From: CAUZIB01 sp963663925
GTDB taxonomy: Bacteria; Acidobacteriota; Vicinamibacteria; Vicinamibacterales; UBA8438
Length of the DNA stretch: 64,000 nucleotides
Direction of reading: 5' to 3'
Assembly (NCBI GenBank): GCA_965237405.1
Contig: OZ250139.1
Coordinates: 3,534,001-3,598,000, forward strand
Positions 41,858-50,254 of this stretch are shown piece by piece. The number at the start of each line of letters is the position of its first letter. Within the stretch, counting starts at the first letter, position 1. The notes under the pieces were generated by a model. The model worked only from the letters and a program-made list of their open reading frames with translations. It did no database searches and was not told where the DNA came from. The position numbers and the translations under genes were made by a program.

Positions 41858-41974
41858 ATGGGAGACAAGGGTGGTCAGAAGGACAAGAACAAAGGCCAGA
41901 AGCAGAAGGCCGCGAAGGACGCAGCAAAGAAGAAGCAGAAACGGGACAAACAGGCGACAGCCAAACACGGTTGA
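41858..41974 (+). CDS. Small Lys/Gln-rich protein (38 aa)
   Basis: The ORF starts MGDKGGQKDKNKGQKQK and is almost entirely Lys, Gln, Ala and Asp, with GAAGGGAG seven bases before the ATG. Lys-rich peptides of this kind occur as small hypothetical proteins in many bacteria. The ribosome site supports it. It follows the HGG pseudogene by 22 bp. Confidence 0.55.
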   Translation: MGDKGGQKDKNKGQKQKAAKDAAKKKQKRDKQATAKHG

Positions 41975-42099
41975 CCTTGTCGCATCAGCCTCACGAAGTT
42001 GCTGGCGCGATCCTCATAGCCACGGCGCTGTGGATCTGCTGCAGCCCATTTCAGTCGTGTGTGCGGCAGTACGCGCGAACAAACTATGCCAGCTCGGCA

Positions 42100-42375
42100 T
42101 CATCGAGATGCGCGGCCCATGTCGGTAGTGGCGGTTTCCGTTAGAGCGAGACCAAGAAGCCCCTTCAGGCCGCAGCGATGAGTAGAAACAAGATTGGCGG
42201 TTGGACCCGGCTCCTGCCGTGCGCGCTGGGCGACCAGGTCAGAGACGAGCGTGCGAATTTGGTCATCGGACGCGCCCCTGATCAGGGCTTCGTTCACGGC
42301 GGTGATTTCTCGGGCAGGCCAGCCGCTTACACGGACTCCGACTTTCACGGGCCGAGGTAAGAGACCGTCCGTCAT
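42100..42375 (-). CDS. AlpA-like regulator of element B, probably lacking its start
   Basis: The open frame starts at MTDGLLPRPVKVG and continues AREITAVNEALIRGASDDQIRTLVSDLVAQRA, matching the element A protein at 253-501. Similarity extends upstream in the same frame (STLLRRPQVEALTGLKRATIYQR, to about 42470), which is the HTH part. No ATG, GTG or TTG is found there; the frame runs to a TAG at about 42520. So the HTH region is present but its start seems lost, or an unusual start is used. The C-terminal tail is longer than in element A. Confidence 0.5.
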   Translation of the reverse strand: MTDGLLPRPVKVGVRVSGWPAREITAVNEALIRGASDDQIRTLVSDLVAQRARQEPGPTANLVSTHRCGLKGLLGLALTETATTDMGRASR

Positions 42376-42538
42376 GCGCTGATAGATCGTGGCGCGTTTG
42401 AGGCCGGTAAGTGCTTCGACCTGCGGGCGTCGGAGAAGTGTCGAGCAAGGAAACTGCGCCTTGTATAACTCCTTCTCTGGAGCGTCCAGGACCTTCCGGG
42501 AACGACATGGCTATTGGATCAAAAAGGTGGGGTGCAGG

Positions 42539-42574
42539 AAGGTAGATACCTTAACTTTCGAAGGTAGATACCTT
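42539..42574. promoter_or_regulatory. Two perfect 14-bp palindromes, putative operator (element B)
   Basis: AAGGTAGATACCTT occurs at 42539-42552 and 42561-42574, a palindrome repeated exactly, with centres 22 bp apart. It lies just after the stop of the 'VPTGT' gene (42581) and upstream of the AlpA-like frame. The element A pair (580-610) has the same place and spacing but a different sequence. Two dimer sites on one face of DNA are likely. A terminator is less likely, as there is no T-run. Confidence 0.6.
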
Positions 42575-42580
42575 CCTTCT

Positions 42581-43372
42581 TTATTTGCTGGAGGTCTTAA
42601 GCTTTTCGATCGCCTCGGGGACTAGTTTTAACTTCCTTTCTATCGCCTGGTAACTCCGTGTGGCACCGAGCAACTGGAGCTCGCGCACAAGCTGCTTAGC
42701 CGCCGTGGTGGGGTGAGTCTCTATATCCATCCCGGCCTTCTTTGCCAGCACGGCGATGATAGCCAGCAGCGTCGTCCGCTCGCTTTCCCCAAGGGGTTTA
42801 TCGAGATCCTTAGCGGACTTGGGTGGCGAAGAGGTCGGCTTCTCCTCGGCCAGCTCCTTGTTCAGCTTCTCGGCCAGGTCGAGCAGGTCCTTGCGTCGCA
42901 CCCCCAGGACGCACCCCGGAGAGCGCGCCGAGGGCTGCCTAGCTTAGCCTCCACTAAAGGCTTTCACCGGCTCTAGTTGGCGTTGGATAACACGACCGCG
43001 AACTTCTCGCTCCACCCAGGCCCCATCGATGCCCGTGATGTCGATACTGGGAAGCTGGGCCTGGTGGTGATAGTCGTGTTCAATCTGCTGTCTCCCAGGT
43101 GTGCCTCGCTCCCCCTCCATCAGCAAGTCCCAGAGCCCCCCCTCCAAGTCCCCGCCCCTGTAACCTCCCGTAACATATCTTTTACTCTTCGTGCCAGTCG
43201 GAACGTCCACGGCCAACGGCAGATATCCATCGATGGCAAAGCGTAGAACGTCAGCCGCCTGTACACGGTTCCGAGTCGCGAGATCCTGGCTCTCGCGACT
43301 CTTCGCCGACAGATAGTCGACGGTCTCGCCGATGGTCAGAAACGTTTTAGACGCCCACTTATCGAAGTTCAT
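42581..43372 (-). pseudogene. 'VPTGT' protein of element B, cut by an in-frame TAA
   Basis: The N-terminal frame (43372-42944) shows AVDVPTGT, GGLWDLL and GAWVER, then ends at a TAA (42944-42946). The same frame continues with ARQPSARSPGCVLGVRRKDLLDLAEKLNKEL, SAKDLDKPLGESERTTLLAIIAVLA to 42581, as in the intact element A protein. So one nonsense codon separates the two halves. GTG 42901 could restart the second half (106 aa), giving two subunits, but homology to one intact protein makes decay more likely. Confidence 0.75.
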
Positions 43373-43450
43373 GGGCGGCCGACACGAGCCACGGAGGGCT
43401 GCACATTGGCAGTGTAGCGCGGGTAGAACGGGGAAAAAAGTGGGGGTGTT

Positions 43451-44656
43451 TTAGGCCGTCGTCTCGGTGCGTAAGCGGTCCAAGTAATCAGGCCAGTCCT
43501 GCATCATGCGGCGGCGCTCCGGGAGGTGCTGCGTTCTGTTGTAAGACCGCCCGAGCGCGTCCGCAACTCGGTGGCCGAGTTGGTGCTCAACGAGGTGGGG
43601 CGGAAAATGGAGCTGCTCATCAAGGAGCGTACGCGCCGTCGCGCGCCACCCGTGGACCGACATTTTTTCTTTGGGGATCCCGATGGTGCGCATTGCAACC
43701 GCCAAAGTGTTTTCGGACATCACCCGTCCGTCGCGCCGCTGCGATGGGAAGACGTACGGCTGGAAGCCCGTGTGGGTGCGCAGCTCACGGAGAATCTCGA
43801 CGGCTTGCCGAGCAAGCGGGACGATGTGATCTGTTTGTGTTTTCGTCGCGAGGTACTGCCACTTCGGCTCAGCGTCGAGGCGGATGTCGTCCCACATCGA
43901 TTTGCGTAATTCTCCTGGTCTCACGAACACGAGCGGTGCCAACTTCAGGGCGACCATAACCGCCGGTGATCCCTCGTATGCGTCAAGCATCCGTAAAAGC
44001 TTCCCAATCTCCTTGGGATCGGTCTCGGCTGCGAAATGCTTAGGCTTGGGTTTCGTCAGCGCAGGTCGCACCGCGTCGGCGGGGTTGTCGGTTCGACGCC
44101 CTGTTGCACGGGCGAAGTTCAGGACCTGCTGGCACACCCGCAGGACACGACTTGCTGTCTCGTACTTCTCTTGTTGCTGGATGGGCTTGAGCATCTCCAC
44201 AAGGTCAGGCGCGCTAACCGTCGCTATCGGTTGCTTGCCGAATGCCGGGAATACATAGCGTCCCAACCGCATCAAGTTCATGCTGCTGGTGCCCGGTGTC
44301 CAGCTCGGAAGTCTTGATTCGAACCACTCACGAGCGACTGTCTCGAAGCTGTCGGTTGTGTTGAGCTCGGCAGCGTGTGTGGCCTTCCAACGGCCTCTTG
44401 GGTTCACGCCATTGGCGACGACGTCTTGACGGCACTCGTCGCGCCGTCGACGGGCCTCCCCCAAGCCGACATCGGGGTATTTGCCGAGGCCGCGCGAGTT
44501 CGCTTTGCCACCCAGCCTGAATTTGTACCGCCATAACTTGCTCCCATTTGGGCGCACGATCACGTAGAGCCCCCCGGAGTCGCCGAGCTTGTACGGCTTC
44601 TCCTTGGGCTTGGCGTTCCGAACGGCGGTATCAGTTAGTGCCGTCTGGGGGTGCAT
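43451..44656 (-). CDS. P4-type tyrosine recombinase (integrase) of element B
   Basis: The protein (TDTAVRNAKPKEKPYKLGDSGGLYVIVRPNG at its start) is closely similar to the element A integrase along its length. Catalytic motifs are complete: RPGELR, HGWRATART with the His that element A lacks, HQLGHR and the tyrosine in GRSYNRTQHLPERRR. I place the start at 44656; in-frame ATGs also exist at 44668 and 44686 with no clear ribosome site to decide. It lies 143 bp or more from tRNA-Ser(TGA), its presumed attachment gene. Confidence 0.9.
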   Translation of the reverse strand: MHPQTALTDTAVRNAKPKEKPYKLGDSGGLYVIVRPNGSKLWRYKFRLGGKANSRGLGKYPDVGLGEARRRRDECRQDVVANGVNPRGRWKATHAAELNTTDSFETVAREWFESRLPSWTPGTSSMNLMRLGRYVFPAFGKQPIATVSAPDLVEMLKPIQQQEKYETASRVLRVCQQVLNFARATGRRTDNPADAVRPALTKPKPKHFAAETDPKEIGKLLRMLDAYEGSPAVMVALKLAPLVFVRPGELRKSMWDDIRLDAEPKWQYLATKTQTDHIVPLARQAVEILRELRTHTGFQPYVFPSQRRDGRVMSENTLAVAMRTIGIPKEKMSVHGWRATARTLLDEQLHFPPHLVEHQLGHRVADALGRSYNRTQHLPERRRMMQDWPDYLDRLRTETTA

Positions 44657-44828
44657 CAGGGGGTACATCGCAACAAAAAGCGGCAATCACCCATCTGGTA
44701 CCCCCACATTACGTGGCTTTCAATGGAAAGCTATGGACGCACCTGAACTACTGATAGCTAAAAGTGCCAGTAATACATGAGTTTTTCTGTATGATCTGGA
44801 TGGTGCTGGATGCGGCTGGAACATAATA

Positions 44829-44918
44829 TGGCGGAGGGACTGGGATTCGAACCCAGGAACGAGTTTCCCCGCTAACGGTTTTCAAGACCGCCGCCTTCGA
44901 CCTCTCGGCCATCCCTCC
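44829..44918 (-). tRNA. tRNA-Ser (TGA)
   Basis: On the minus strand the acceptor GGAGGGA pairs with TCCCTCC, with discriminator G and encoded CCA (44829-44831). The anticodon loop reads CTTGAAA with anticodon TGA, the variable arm is long as in serine tRNAs, and the T-loop is GGTTCGAATCC. Its 3' end is duplicated at 39684, marking it as attachment site of element B. serS starts beyond it with only 9 bp between its stop and the tRNA. Confidence 0.95.
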
Positions 44919-44927
44919 AAACTTGAT

Positions 44928-46214
44928 CTAACTCGGCTCGATAACTTCCTGACCGCGCATGTACCGACGTAGCACCTCTGGGATCACGACAGATCCGTCT
45001 GCCTGCTGATAATTCTCAAGAATCGCGATCAGCGCGCGCCCGACGGCCACGCCGGACCCGTTCAGGGTATGCGCATGGCGAGACTTCGCGGTGCTGTCGG
45101 TCCGGAACTTGATATTCGCGCGGCGTGCTTGGAACGCCTCGGTGTTGCTGCACGACGAAATCTCGCGGTACGCCCCTTGACCGGGGAGCCACACCTCAAT
45201 GTCATACGTTTTGGCCGACGCGAACCCCATGTCCCCGGTACATAGAATGACCGTCCGAAACGGCAGACCAAGCCGCTTGAGCACCTCCTCGGCATGCCCA
45301 GTGAGCTCCTCGTGAACCTCGTATGAGTGCTCCGGGGTCGCGTACGCCACGAGCTCAACTTTGTTGAACTGATGCTGGCGAATCAACCCCCGGACATCCT
45401 TGCCATATGACCCAGCCTCACTGCGAAAGCATGGCGTATAGGCAACGTATCGAATCGGGAGATCCTGACCATTTAAGATTTCGTTCCGATGCAGGTTGCA
45501 GAGCGGCACCTCCGCCGTCGGAATGAGATAGAGGTCCCAGTCTCCGCGCACCTTGAAGAGGTCTTCCTCGAACTTCGGCAGGTTGCCCGTGCCGGTCAGC
45601 GCCTCGGCGTTCGCGAGAAACGGCGGCGCGATCTCCAAGTAGCCGTGTTCACGTGTGTGAAGATCGAGCATGAAGTCGATCAGAGCCCGCTCAAGACGCG
45701 CACCTGAACCGGAAAGAAGGGCAAAACGCGACCGCGCGATCTTCGCGGCGCGCTCGAAATCCAGAATGCCGAGTGCCGGTCCTAAATCCCAGTGCGCCTT
45801 TGGCTCAAAATCGAATTCCGGAGGGTTGCTATGCCGCCTGACCTCCCTGTTATCAGCTTCGGTGCGACCGATGGGGACGCTCTCGTGGGGCAAGTTCGGT
45901 AACGTCAGAGCCAGGTAATTCCGTTCCTGATCGACCTCTTCAAGCGCGGCCTCCTGTTGCTTGATCTGCTCACCAAACACCTGCCCAGCCTTGAGTAGCT
46001 CGTCGGCTGGCAAGCCGTCCTTCTTGGCCCGTGCGATCTTGCCGCCCAGCTCCTTTCGCTCGTGCCGCGCCTTCTCGAGCACCGGAAGGATTTCTCGGCG
46101 CTCCGAGTCGAGCCGGCCAAGAGAATCGAGTTGATCCGCGACACCGATTCCCCGCTGCTCGAGCCGGTTACGAACGACGTCTGGGTGTTCTCTAAGCAAG
46201 GCCGGGTCAAGCAT
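44928..46214 (-). CDS. serS: Seryl-tRNA synthetase
   Basis: SerRS charges tRNA-Ser with serine in the cytoplasm. The N-terminal coiled-coil arm (LGRLDSERREILPVLEKARHERKELGGKIARAKKDG and on) is followed by the class II core with motif 2 (YVAYTPCFRSEAGSYGKDVRGLIRQHQFNKVELV) and motif 3 (NGSGVAVGRALIAILENYQQADGSVVIPEVLRRYM). Length 428 aa is usual. It stands directly upstream of tRNA-Ser(TGA), so charging enzyme and tRNA may share a transcript, unless element B insertion changed 3' processing. Confidence 0.97.
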   Translation of the reverse strand: MLDPALLREHPDVVRNRLEQRGIGVADQLDSLGRLDSERREILPVLEKARHERKELGGKIARAKKDGLPADELLKAGQVFGEQIKQQEAALEEVDQERNYLALTLPNLPHESVPIGRTEADNREVRRHSNPPEFDFEPKAHWDLGPALGILDFERAAKIARSRFALLSGSGARLERALIDFMLDLHTREHGYLEIAPPFLANAEALTGTGNLPKFEEDLFKVRGDWDLYLIPTAEVPLCNLHRNEILNGQDLPIRYVAYTPCFRSEAGSYGKDVRGLIRQHQFNKVELVAYATPEHSYEVHEELTGHAEEVLKRLGLPFRTVILCTGDMGFASAKTYDIEVWLPGQGAYREISSCSNTEAFQARRANIKFRTDSTAKSRHAHTLNGSGVAVGRALIAILENYQQADGSVVIPEVLRRYMRGQEVIEPS

Positions 46215-46319
46215 TACAGGCTGCTTCCTCTCAGTGAATTAGGTCGCGCATCATTGTAGAACGACCGATGGCACCTACAGCTGGTGAACTTCAGTTGCCC
46301 TAGGATACGATCACCGAGC

Positions 46320-47192
46320 ATGTCGGCATCGGTCAGAACAGTTGTGTTGCCGGCCGCCGGTCTCGGCACACGGATCTTGCCAGCGACCAAGGCCTTCCCT
46401 AAGGAGCTCCTCCCAATCGTCGACCGTCCGATCATTCAATACGGGGTCGAGGAAGCCGCCCGGTCGGGCATCAGACGGGTTGTCTTGGTAACCAGCCCGG
46501 ATAACAAGGCAACCGCGGCCCATTTCGCCGAGAACCCCTCACTCGAACAGATCCTCGCCGACCGTGGCAAAACCGGCGAGCTGGCCGCCGTACGTGCCGT
46601 CGTCGCCATGGCCACGGTCACCACAGTGCACCAACACGAGCCTCTTGGTCTCGGTCACGCGATCCTAACGGCCAAAGATCATGTCGGTGATGATCCGTTC
46701 GCCGTCATTCTTCCCGACGACGTGATCGATGCCGATCCGCCGGCATTACGCCAAATGATTGAGGTGTTCGATGAGGTTAAGGGGCCGGTCATCCTGGTCG
46801 AGCGGGTCCCGCGGACAGCCGTCAATCGATACGGCATCATCGCCGCGACGCCGGTTCAAGACGGGGTGTACACGATCCAAGACATGGTGGAGAAACCTTC
46901 ACCAGACGAGGCTCCGTCTGATCTCGCAATCGTTGGACGCTACATCCTAACTGCGGATCTCTTCGAAATTCTAGAGGAGACCGAAGAGGATTCTGGAGGG
47001 GAGATTCAGTTGACAGACGCCCTCCGGCATCTATTGGAGCGCCGTCCGCTCTACGCCTACGAACTCACCGGTGCCATCCGTCACGACGTGGGTGATCAGT
47101 TGGGTTTTCTCAAGGCGTCGATCTATTTCGCCATGAAGCGACCGGACATTGCGTCTTCGCTTCGCGACTACCTCAAGATGTTCGACGCGTGA
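46320..47192 (+). CDS. galU: UTP-glucose-1-phosphate uridylyltransferase
   Basis: GalU makes UDP-glucose from UTP and glucose 1-phosphate for envelope sugars. Motifs are the nucleotidyltransferase start VVLPAAGLGTRILPATKAFPKELLPIVDRP, QYGVEEA, VTSPDNKA, HQHEPLGLGHAIL, ILPDDVIDA and the C-terminal IRHDVGDQLGFLKAS. I place the start at 46320 (MSASVRTVVLPAAG); the 12 upstream codons look unlike the family. It is divergent from serS and convergent with the FmdB-like gene. Confidence 0.95.
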   Translation: MSASVRTVVLPAAGLGTRILPATKAFPKELLPIVDRPIIQYGVEEAARSGIRRVVLVTSPDNKATAAHFAENPSLEQILADRGKTGELAAVRAVVAMATVTTVHQHEPLGLGHAILTAKDHVGDDPFAVILPDDVIDADPPALRQMIEVFDEVKGPVILVERVPRTAVNRYGIIAATPVQDGVYTIQDMVEKPSPDEAPSDLAIVGRYILTADLFEILEETEEDSGGEIQLTDALRHLLERRPLYAYELTGAIRHDVGDQLGFLKASIYFAMKRPDIASSLRDYLKMFDA

Positions 47193-47215
47193 GCGGCGCG
47201 GCCGACCGCCACTAC

Positions 47216-47545
47216 CTACTTGGTGTTTGACGACGAGTCCGTGCTCGATTTCTTTTCACTCTTCGTATCGGACCCCTTCGTCTTCGACGAGTCAGCGCCC
47301 TCCGTGCTCTTCGTGTCCACCTCCTTGGTGTTCTCCGATGCGTCCGGCGAGGTTTGTCCGTCCGACTTGCGGGCGTAGTCGGTGATGTACCATCCGGTTC
47401 CCTTAAACTGAATAGCCGGTGAGGAAACAAGCTTACGGAGAGCCCCACTGCACTTGGGACAGGTGGTCGCGAGATCGTCCGAGAACTTCTGGATTAACTC
47501 GAAGCGATGGCTACAGTCATCGCACTCGTATTCGTAAAGCGGCAT
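47216..47545 (-). CDS. FmdB-family zinc-ribbon protein
   Basis: The first 55 residues are the FmdB/CxxC regulatory ribbon: MPLYEYECDDC with Cys8/Cys11, then Cys29/Cys32 in TTCPKC, followed by GTGWYITDYA. The rest (residues 58-109) is a low-complexity Ser/Thr/Lys/Asp tail, presumably disordered. Proteins of this type are of uncertain function; some regulate formamidase genes. It is 22 bp from the galU stop, convergent. Confidence 0.85.
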   Translation of the reverse strand: MPLYEYECDDCSHRFELIQKFSDDLATTCPKCSGALRKLVSSPAIQFKGTGWYITDYARKSDGQTSPDASENTKEVDTKSTEGADSSKTKGSDTKSEKKSSTDSSSNTK

Positions 47546-47561
47546 GATGCTCAGCTACCTC

Positions 47562-49232
47562 TCAGTCCAGTAAAACTCCGGTCTCACCTAACATGAGCTG
47601 CCGATGGGCCCAGAACGGAAGCGCACCTTGCCTCAGGAGCTGGTCGTGAAAGCGCAGAAGTGAAAAGCTGTCGCCTTCCACCGTTTTGTAGTCGGCGCGG
47701 AGCTGCAACAACATGCGCTTCCCAAGCGCGTAGAGCACGTAACCCGGATCGAACGTGCCTCGCTCAGCCTCCCGACGCGCCGTGGCCTCCTCGAGAAACG
47801 CCTCATCACGAAACAACCGGACACCCTGTTCGACGGAAAGGTCCTCGCTGTGCAAGCGGATGCCGACGATTGTACGGGTGAGCCGCAGGAGCGCTTCGGC
47901 GAGCTGGCCAAGTTTCGCCTCGGTGTTCCCCTTCTGATATCCCTGGTCGAACATGAGCTGTTCACCGTAGTGTGCCCATCCCTCCACAAAAGACACAGGC
48001 ATGAGCAACGATGTCTTCCTGAGCGGTTTTGCAAGACGCCGAAGATGCTGGGAATGGAGGAAGTGTCCCGGAAACACCTCGTGGATCGAGATTGAGGGGA
48101 GCGTGGCGAAATTAAAGTCGCGCATGTGTTCCTCCTGCCGCTCCGCGGACCACGACGGATCGACCGTCGTGATGTAGTAGTAGGCGGGAAGCGCTTTCGG
48201 TTCGAACGCACCAGCCGACCATAGGCTCGCAAACGTCCATCGATAGAACTTCGGGGTCGCCGCCACCAGTACCGCCTCATGGTCGGGTATCGTCACAAGC
48301 TTCCGGCGCCGGATGAATGTCGCAAGATCGTCCAGGTGACTGCCGACCACCTTAAGCAACTCGTCGGGTTCCGGATGGCGCGTCTTTACATCTTGCCAGA
48401 CATCTCGCACATTTCTACCCCGGGCGTTGGCAACCTCTTCGAACTCCGCCTGTGTCCGGCGGAGCTCACGCTCCGCGATCGCAACGAGCCGATCGACGGG
48501 AACGTCGATTCCCTCGTTGAGCCGAAGCATTTCAGAGAATTTCTCGGGCCCAAGCCGAAACGACGCGCGGCTGCGAGGAGCCACAGTCTCCTTGAGATGC
48601 GCAATGTACTCGCGCAATGCGTCGATCGCTATCGTGGAGGCATCGGCGAGATCACCAAGGAGATGCATGTCATCGAGGGCGCGAAACGCCAGCGGGAGGT
48701 CTCGCTCGACGAAACCCAGAACGCCCTCGAACGTCTCGATGCCGATCTTGGTAAACAGTCCAGGTGGATCTGTCACATTCGCGCGCGCAGCCTCGATAAC
48801 TCGGGGGGTCTGCCGAAGTTTCGAGACAATTCTCCGCGCGCGGTCAGCTAGCGGGGCGTAGGCAAAGAGCACTTGCACCGCGAGACTGCTGGAAAGCATC
48901 TCAGCATAGTAGGACGGGTTTCGCTGCCAGGGTCGCAGCTCCTCAAAACTGAAGATCCGAGCGCGGATGCTGTTCGATAGGATGCGCCGGTCGAGGCGCT
49001 CCTCGGTCGTTAGCGTGCTCGAGCCGATCCCTTCGAGTCGGCGCGCCCAACCGCCGAGCTCGCAGGCTTGTCGCTCAACCGCCTCGCGCGAGTAGTCTTC
49101 GAGAAGATCGTCATGGAGGTGAACACCGTCGAACGCCGCCTCGGTAGGATAAATCTCGTGGAGATACGCGAGGTACTCGTCAATAAAATGTGACAGGGGC
49201 TCAGCTGAGTGTCCCGCTCGAGATCGGCTCAT
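47562..49232 (-). CDS. DUF885 metallopeptidase-like protein
   Basis: The 556-aa product has the DUF885 signature HEVFPGHFLHSQHLRR (His384, Glu385, His390), the metal-binding motif of this family, with VEGWAHYGEQLM downstream providing the next ligands, and LRLTRTIVGIRLHSEDLSVEQGVRLF. Such proteins are related to thermolysin-like or carboxypeptidase-like peptidases; substrate unknown. No signal peptide is apparent, so it may be cytoplasmic. It follows the FmdB-like gene by 16 bp in the leftward direction. Confidence 0.85.
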   Translation of the reverse strand: MSRSRAGHSAEPLSHFIDEYLAYLHEIYPTEAAFDGVHLHDDLLEDYSREAVERQACELGGWARRLEGIGSSTLTTEERLDRRILSNSIRARIFSFEELRPWQRNPSYYAEMLSSSLAVQVLFAYAPLADRARRIVSKLRQTPRVIEAARANVTDPPGLFTKIGIETFEGVLGFVERDLPLAFRALDDMHLLGDLADASTIAIDALREYIAHLKETVAPRSRASFRLGPEKFSEMLRLNEGIDVPVDRLVAIAERELRRTQAEFEEVANARGRNVRDVWQDVKTRHPEPDELLKVVGSHLDDLATFIRRRKLVTIPDHEAVLVAATPKFYRWTFASLWSAGAFEPKALPAYYYITTVDPSWSAERQEEHMRDFNFATLPSISIHEVFPGHFLHSQHLRRLAKPLRKTSLLMPVSFVEGWAHYGEQLMFDQGYQKGNTEAKLGQLAEALLRLTRTIVGIRLHSEDLSVEQGVRLFRDEAFLEEATARREAERGTFDPGYVLYALGKRMLLQLRADYKTVEGDSFSLLRFHDQLLRQGALPFWAHRQLMLGETGVLLD

Positions 49233-49334
49233 GTACGTCGTCTGATGTTTTGCTCTTGATGGAGCTTGCCAAAACCATCACGCCAGTTGTCAATGGTACA
49301 ATCTATCCTATTCCTTCTCTTCTAGGACTCCCCT

Positions 49335-50195
49335 GTGGATGCTGTCTCGACTGAGCCGCCTGGCGTTCTCTACGTGATCGCCACTCCGATCGGGAACCTT
49401 GAGGACGCGACTTTCCGATCGATCCGCGTTCTCAAGGAAGTGGCCCTCGTCGCGGCCGAGGACACTCGCCGCACGGGCGTGCTGCTGCGCCATTACGGGA
49501 TCCAGACTCCGACGCGGAGCTATCACGCGCACAACGAACATCCCAGGTCAACCAGCCTCATCCGCACGTTGGAAACAGGAAAATCCATCGCTCTTGTCAC
49601 CGATGCGGGCACACCTTTGCTGTCGGACCCGGGGCGGACACTCGTTAACAAAGCACTCAACCGGGGAATACGTGTGAGTGTGATTCCTGGCGTAAGCGCC
49701 GTGCTGACAGCACTAGTCGGGTCCGGACTCGCAGAGCTTGAGTTCACGTTCCTTGGCTTCCCGCCTCCCCGTTCAAATAGCCGAAAAAAGTGGTTTCTCT
49801 CTGTCTCACAGGAGCCCAGACCTCTCGTGATCTTCGAAGCTCCACACCGAATCAGTCGCTCTCTGGAGGACATGCTTGAGGTGATGGGGGACCGGCGGAT
49901 AGCAGTCTGCCGAGAAATGACAAAACTCCACGAGGAGGTTATCAGAGGACCTATCTCTATAGTCATATCCCAATTTTCATCAGCAAAAGGTGAGCTTACA
50001 GTTGTTGTAGAGCCGGCAAAAGCTCACAATATTATGTCAAACGACCAAGTAGGATCGGATCTTATCGCTGCAGAATTTGATCATATGATAGATAATGTGG
50101 GTAGTCGACGAGAGGCCATTCGGCTTCTAGCACAAAAGTACGGTCTTCCAAGTCGGAGCATCTACGAAACCCTTGAGAAACAAAAGTTAGTTTAG
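49335..50195 (+). CDS. rsmI: 16S rRNA 2'-O-ribose C1402 methyltransferase
   Basis: RsmI methylates the ribose of C1402 in 16S rRNA with SAM. The tetrapyrrole-methylase-like fold shows VLYVIATPIGNLEDATFRSIRVLKEV, AAEDTRRTGVLLRHYGI, ALVTDAGTPLLSDPG, VIPGVSAVLTALVGSGL, and FLGFPPPRSNSRKKWF. It starts at a GTG. The C-terminal part (REAIRLLAQKYGLPSRSIYETL) is the usual small tail. It is divergent from the DUF885 gene and upstream of the TPR-like gene. Confidence 0.95.
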   Translation: MDAVSTEPPGVLYVIATPIGNLEDATFRSIRVLKEVALVAAEDTRRTGVLLRHYGIQTPTRSYHAHNEHPRSTSLIRTLETGKSIALVTDAGTPLLSDPGRTLVNKALNRGIRVSVIPGVSAVLTALVGSGLAELEFTFLGFPPPRSNSRKKWFLSVSQEPRPLVIFEAPHRISRSLEDMLEVMGDRRIAVCREMTKLHEEVIRGPISIVISQFSSAKGELTVVVEPAKAHNIMSNDQVGSDLIAAEFDHMIDNVGSRREAIRLLAQKYGLPSRSIYETLEKQKLV

Positions 50196-50254
50196 GCCTT
50201 TTAACCAAATTTGATCCGCTTCTTTCATTCTGCTATGGTGCGAACCCTTAGCCG

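Larger units (their letters stand above)
39684..44843. mobile_element. Integrative element B, in tRNA-Ser(TGA), about 5.1 kb
   Basis: TGGCGGAGGGACTGG, the last 15 bases of tRNA-Ser(TGA) read on the plus strand (44829-44843), recurs in direct orientation at 39684-39698. This fits attL/attR of a tRNA 3'-end integration. Inside are the integrase next to the tRNA, the 'VPTGT' gene, an AlpA-like gene, a small Lys-rich protein, an HGG-type zinc protein remnant, and a kinase fragment with a TolB-like gene. The same core genes in the same order appear in element A. At least three genes are damaged, so it is probably immobile on its own. Confidence 0.85.

Noticed and set aside
41526..42128. 200-codon plus-strand frame across the HGG gene
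   Set aside because: It is a different frame from the Cys/His ribbon and overlaps the 38-aa gene; no resemblance to a family.
42263..42508. 81-codon minus-strand frame overlapping the AlpA-like gene of element B
   Set aside because: It is out of frame with the AlpA homology and its translation is Arg/Ser-rich without a domain.
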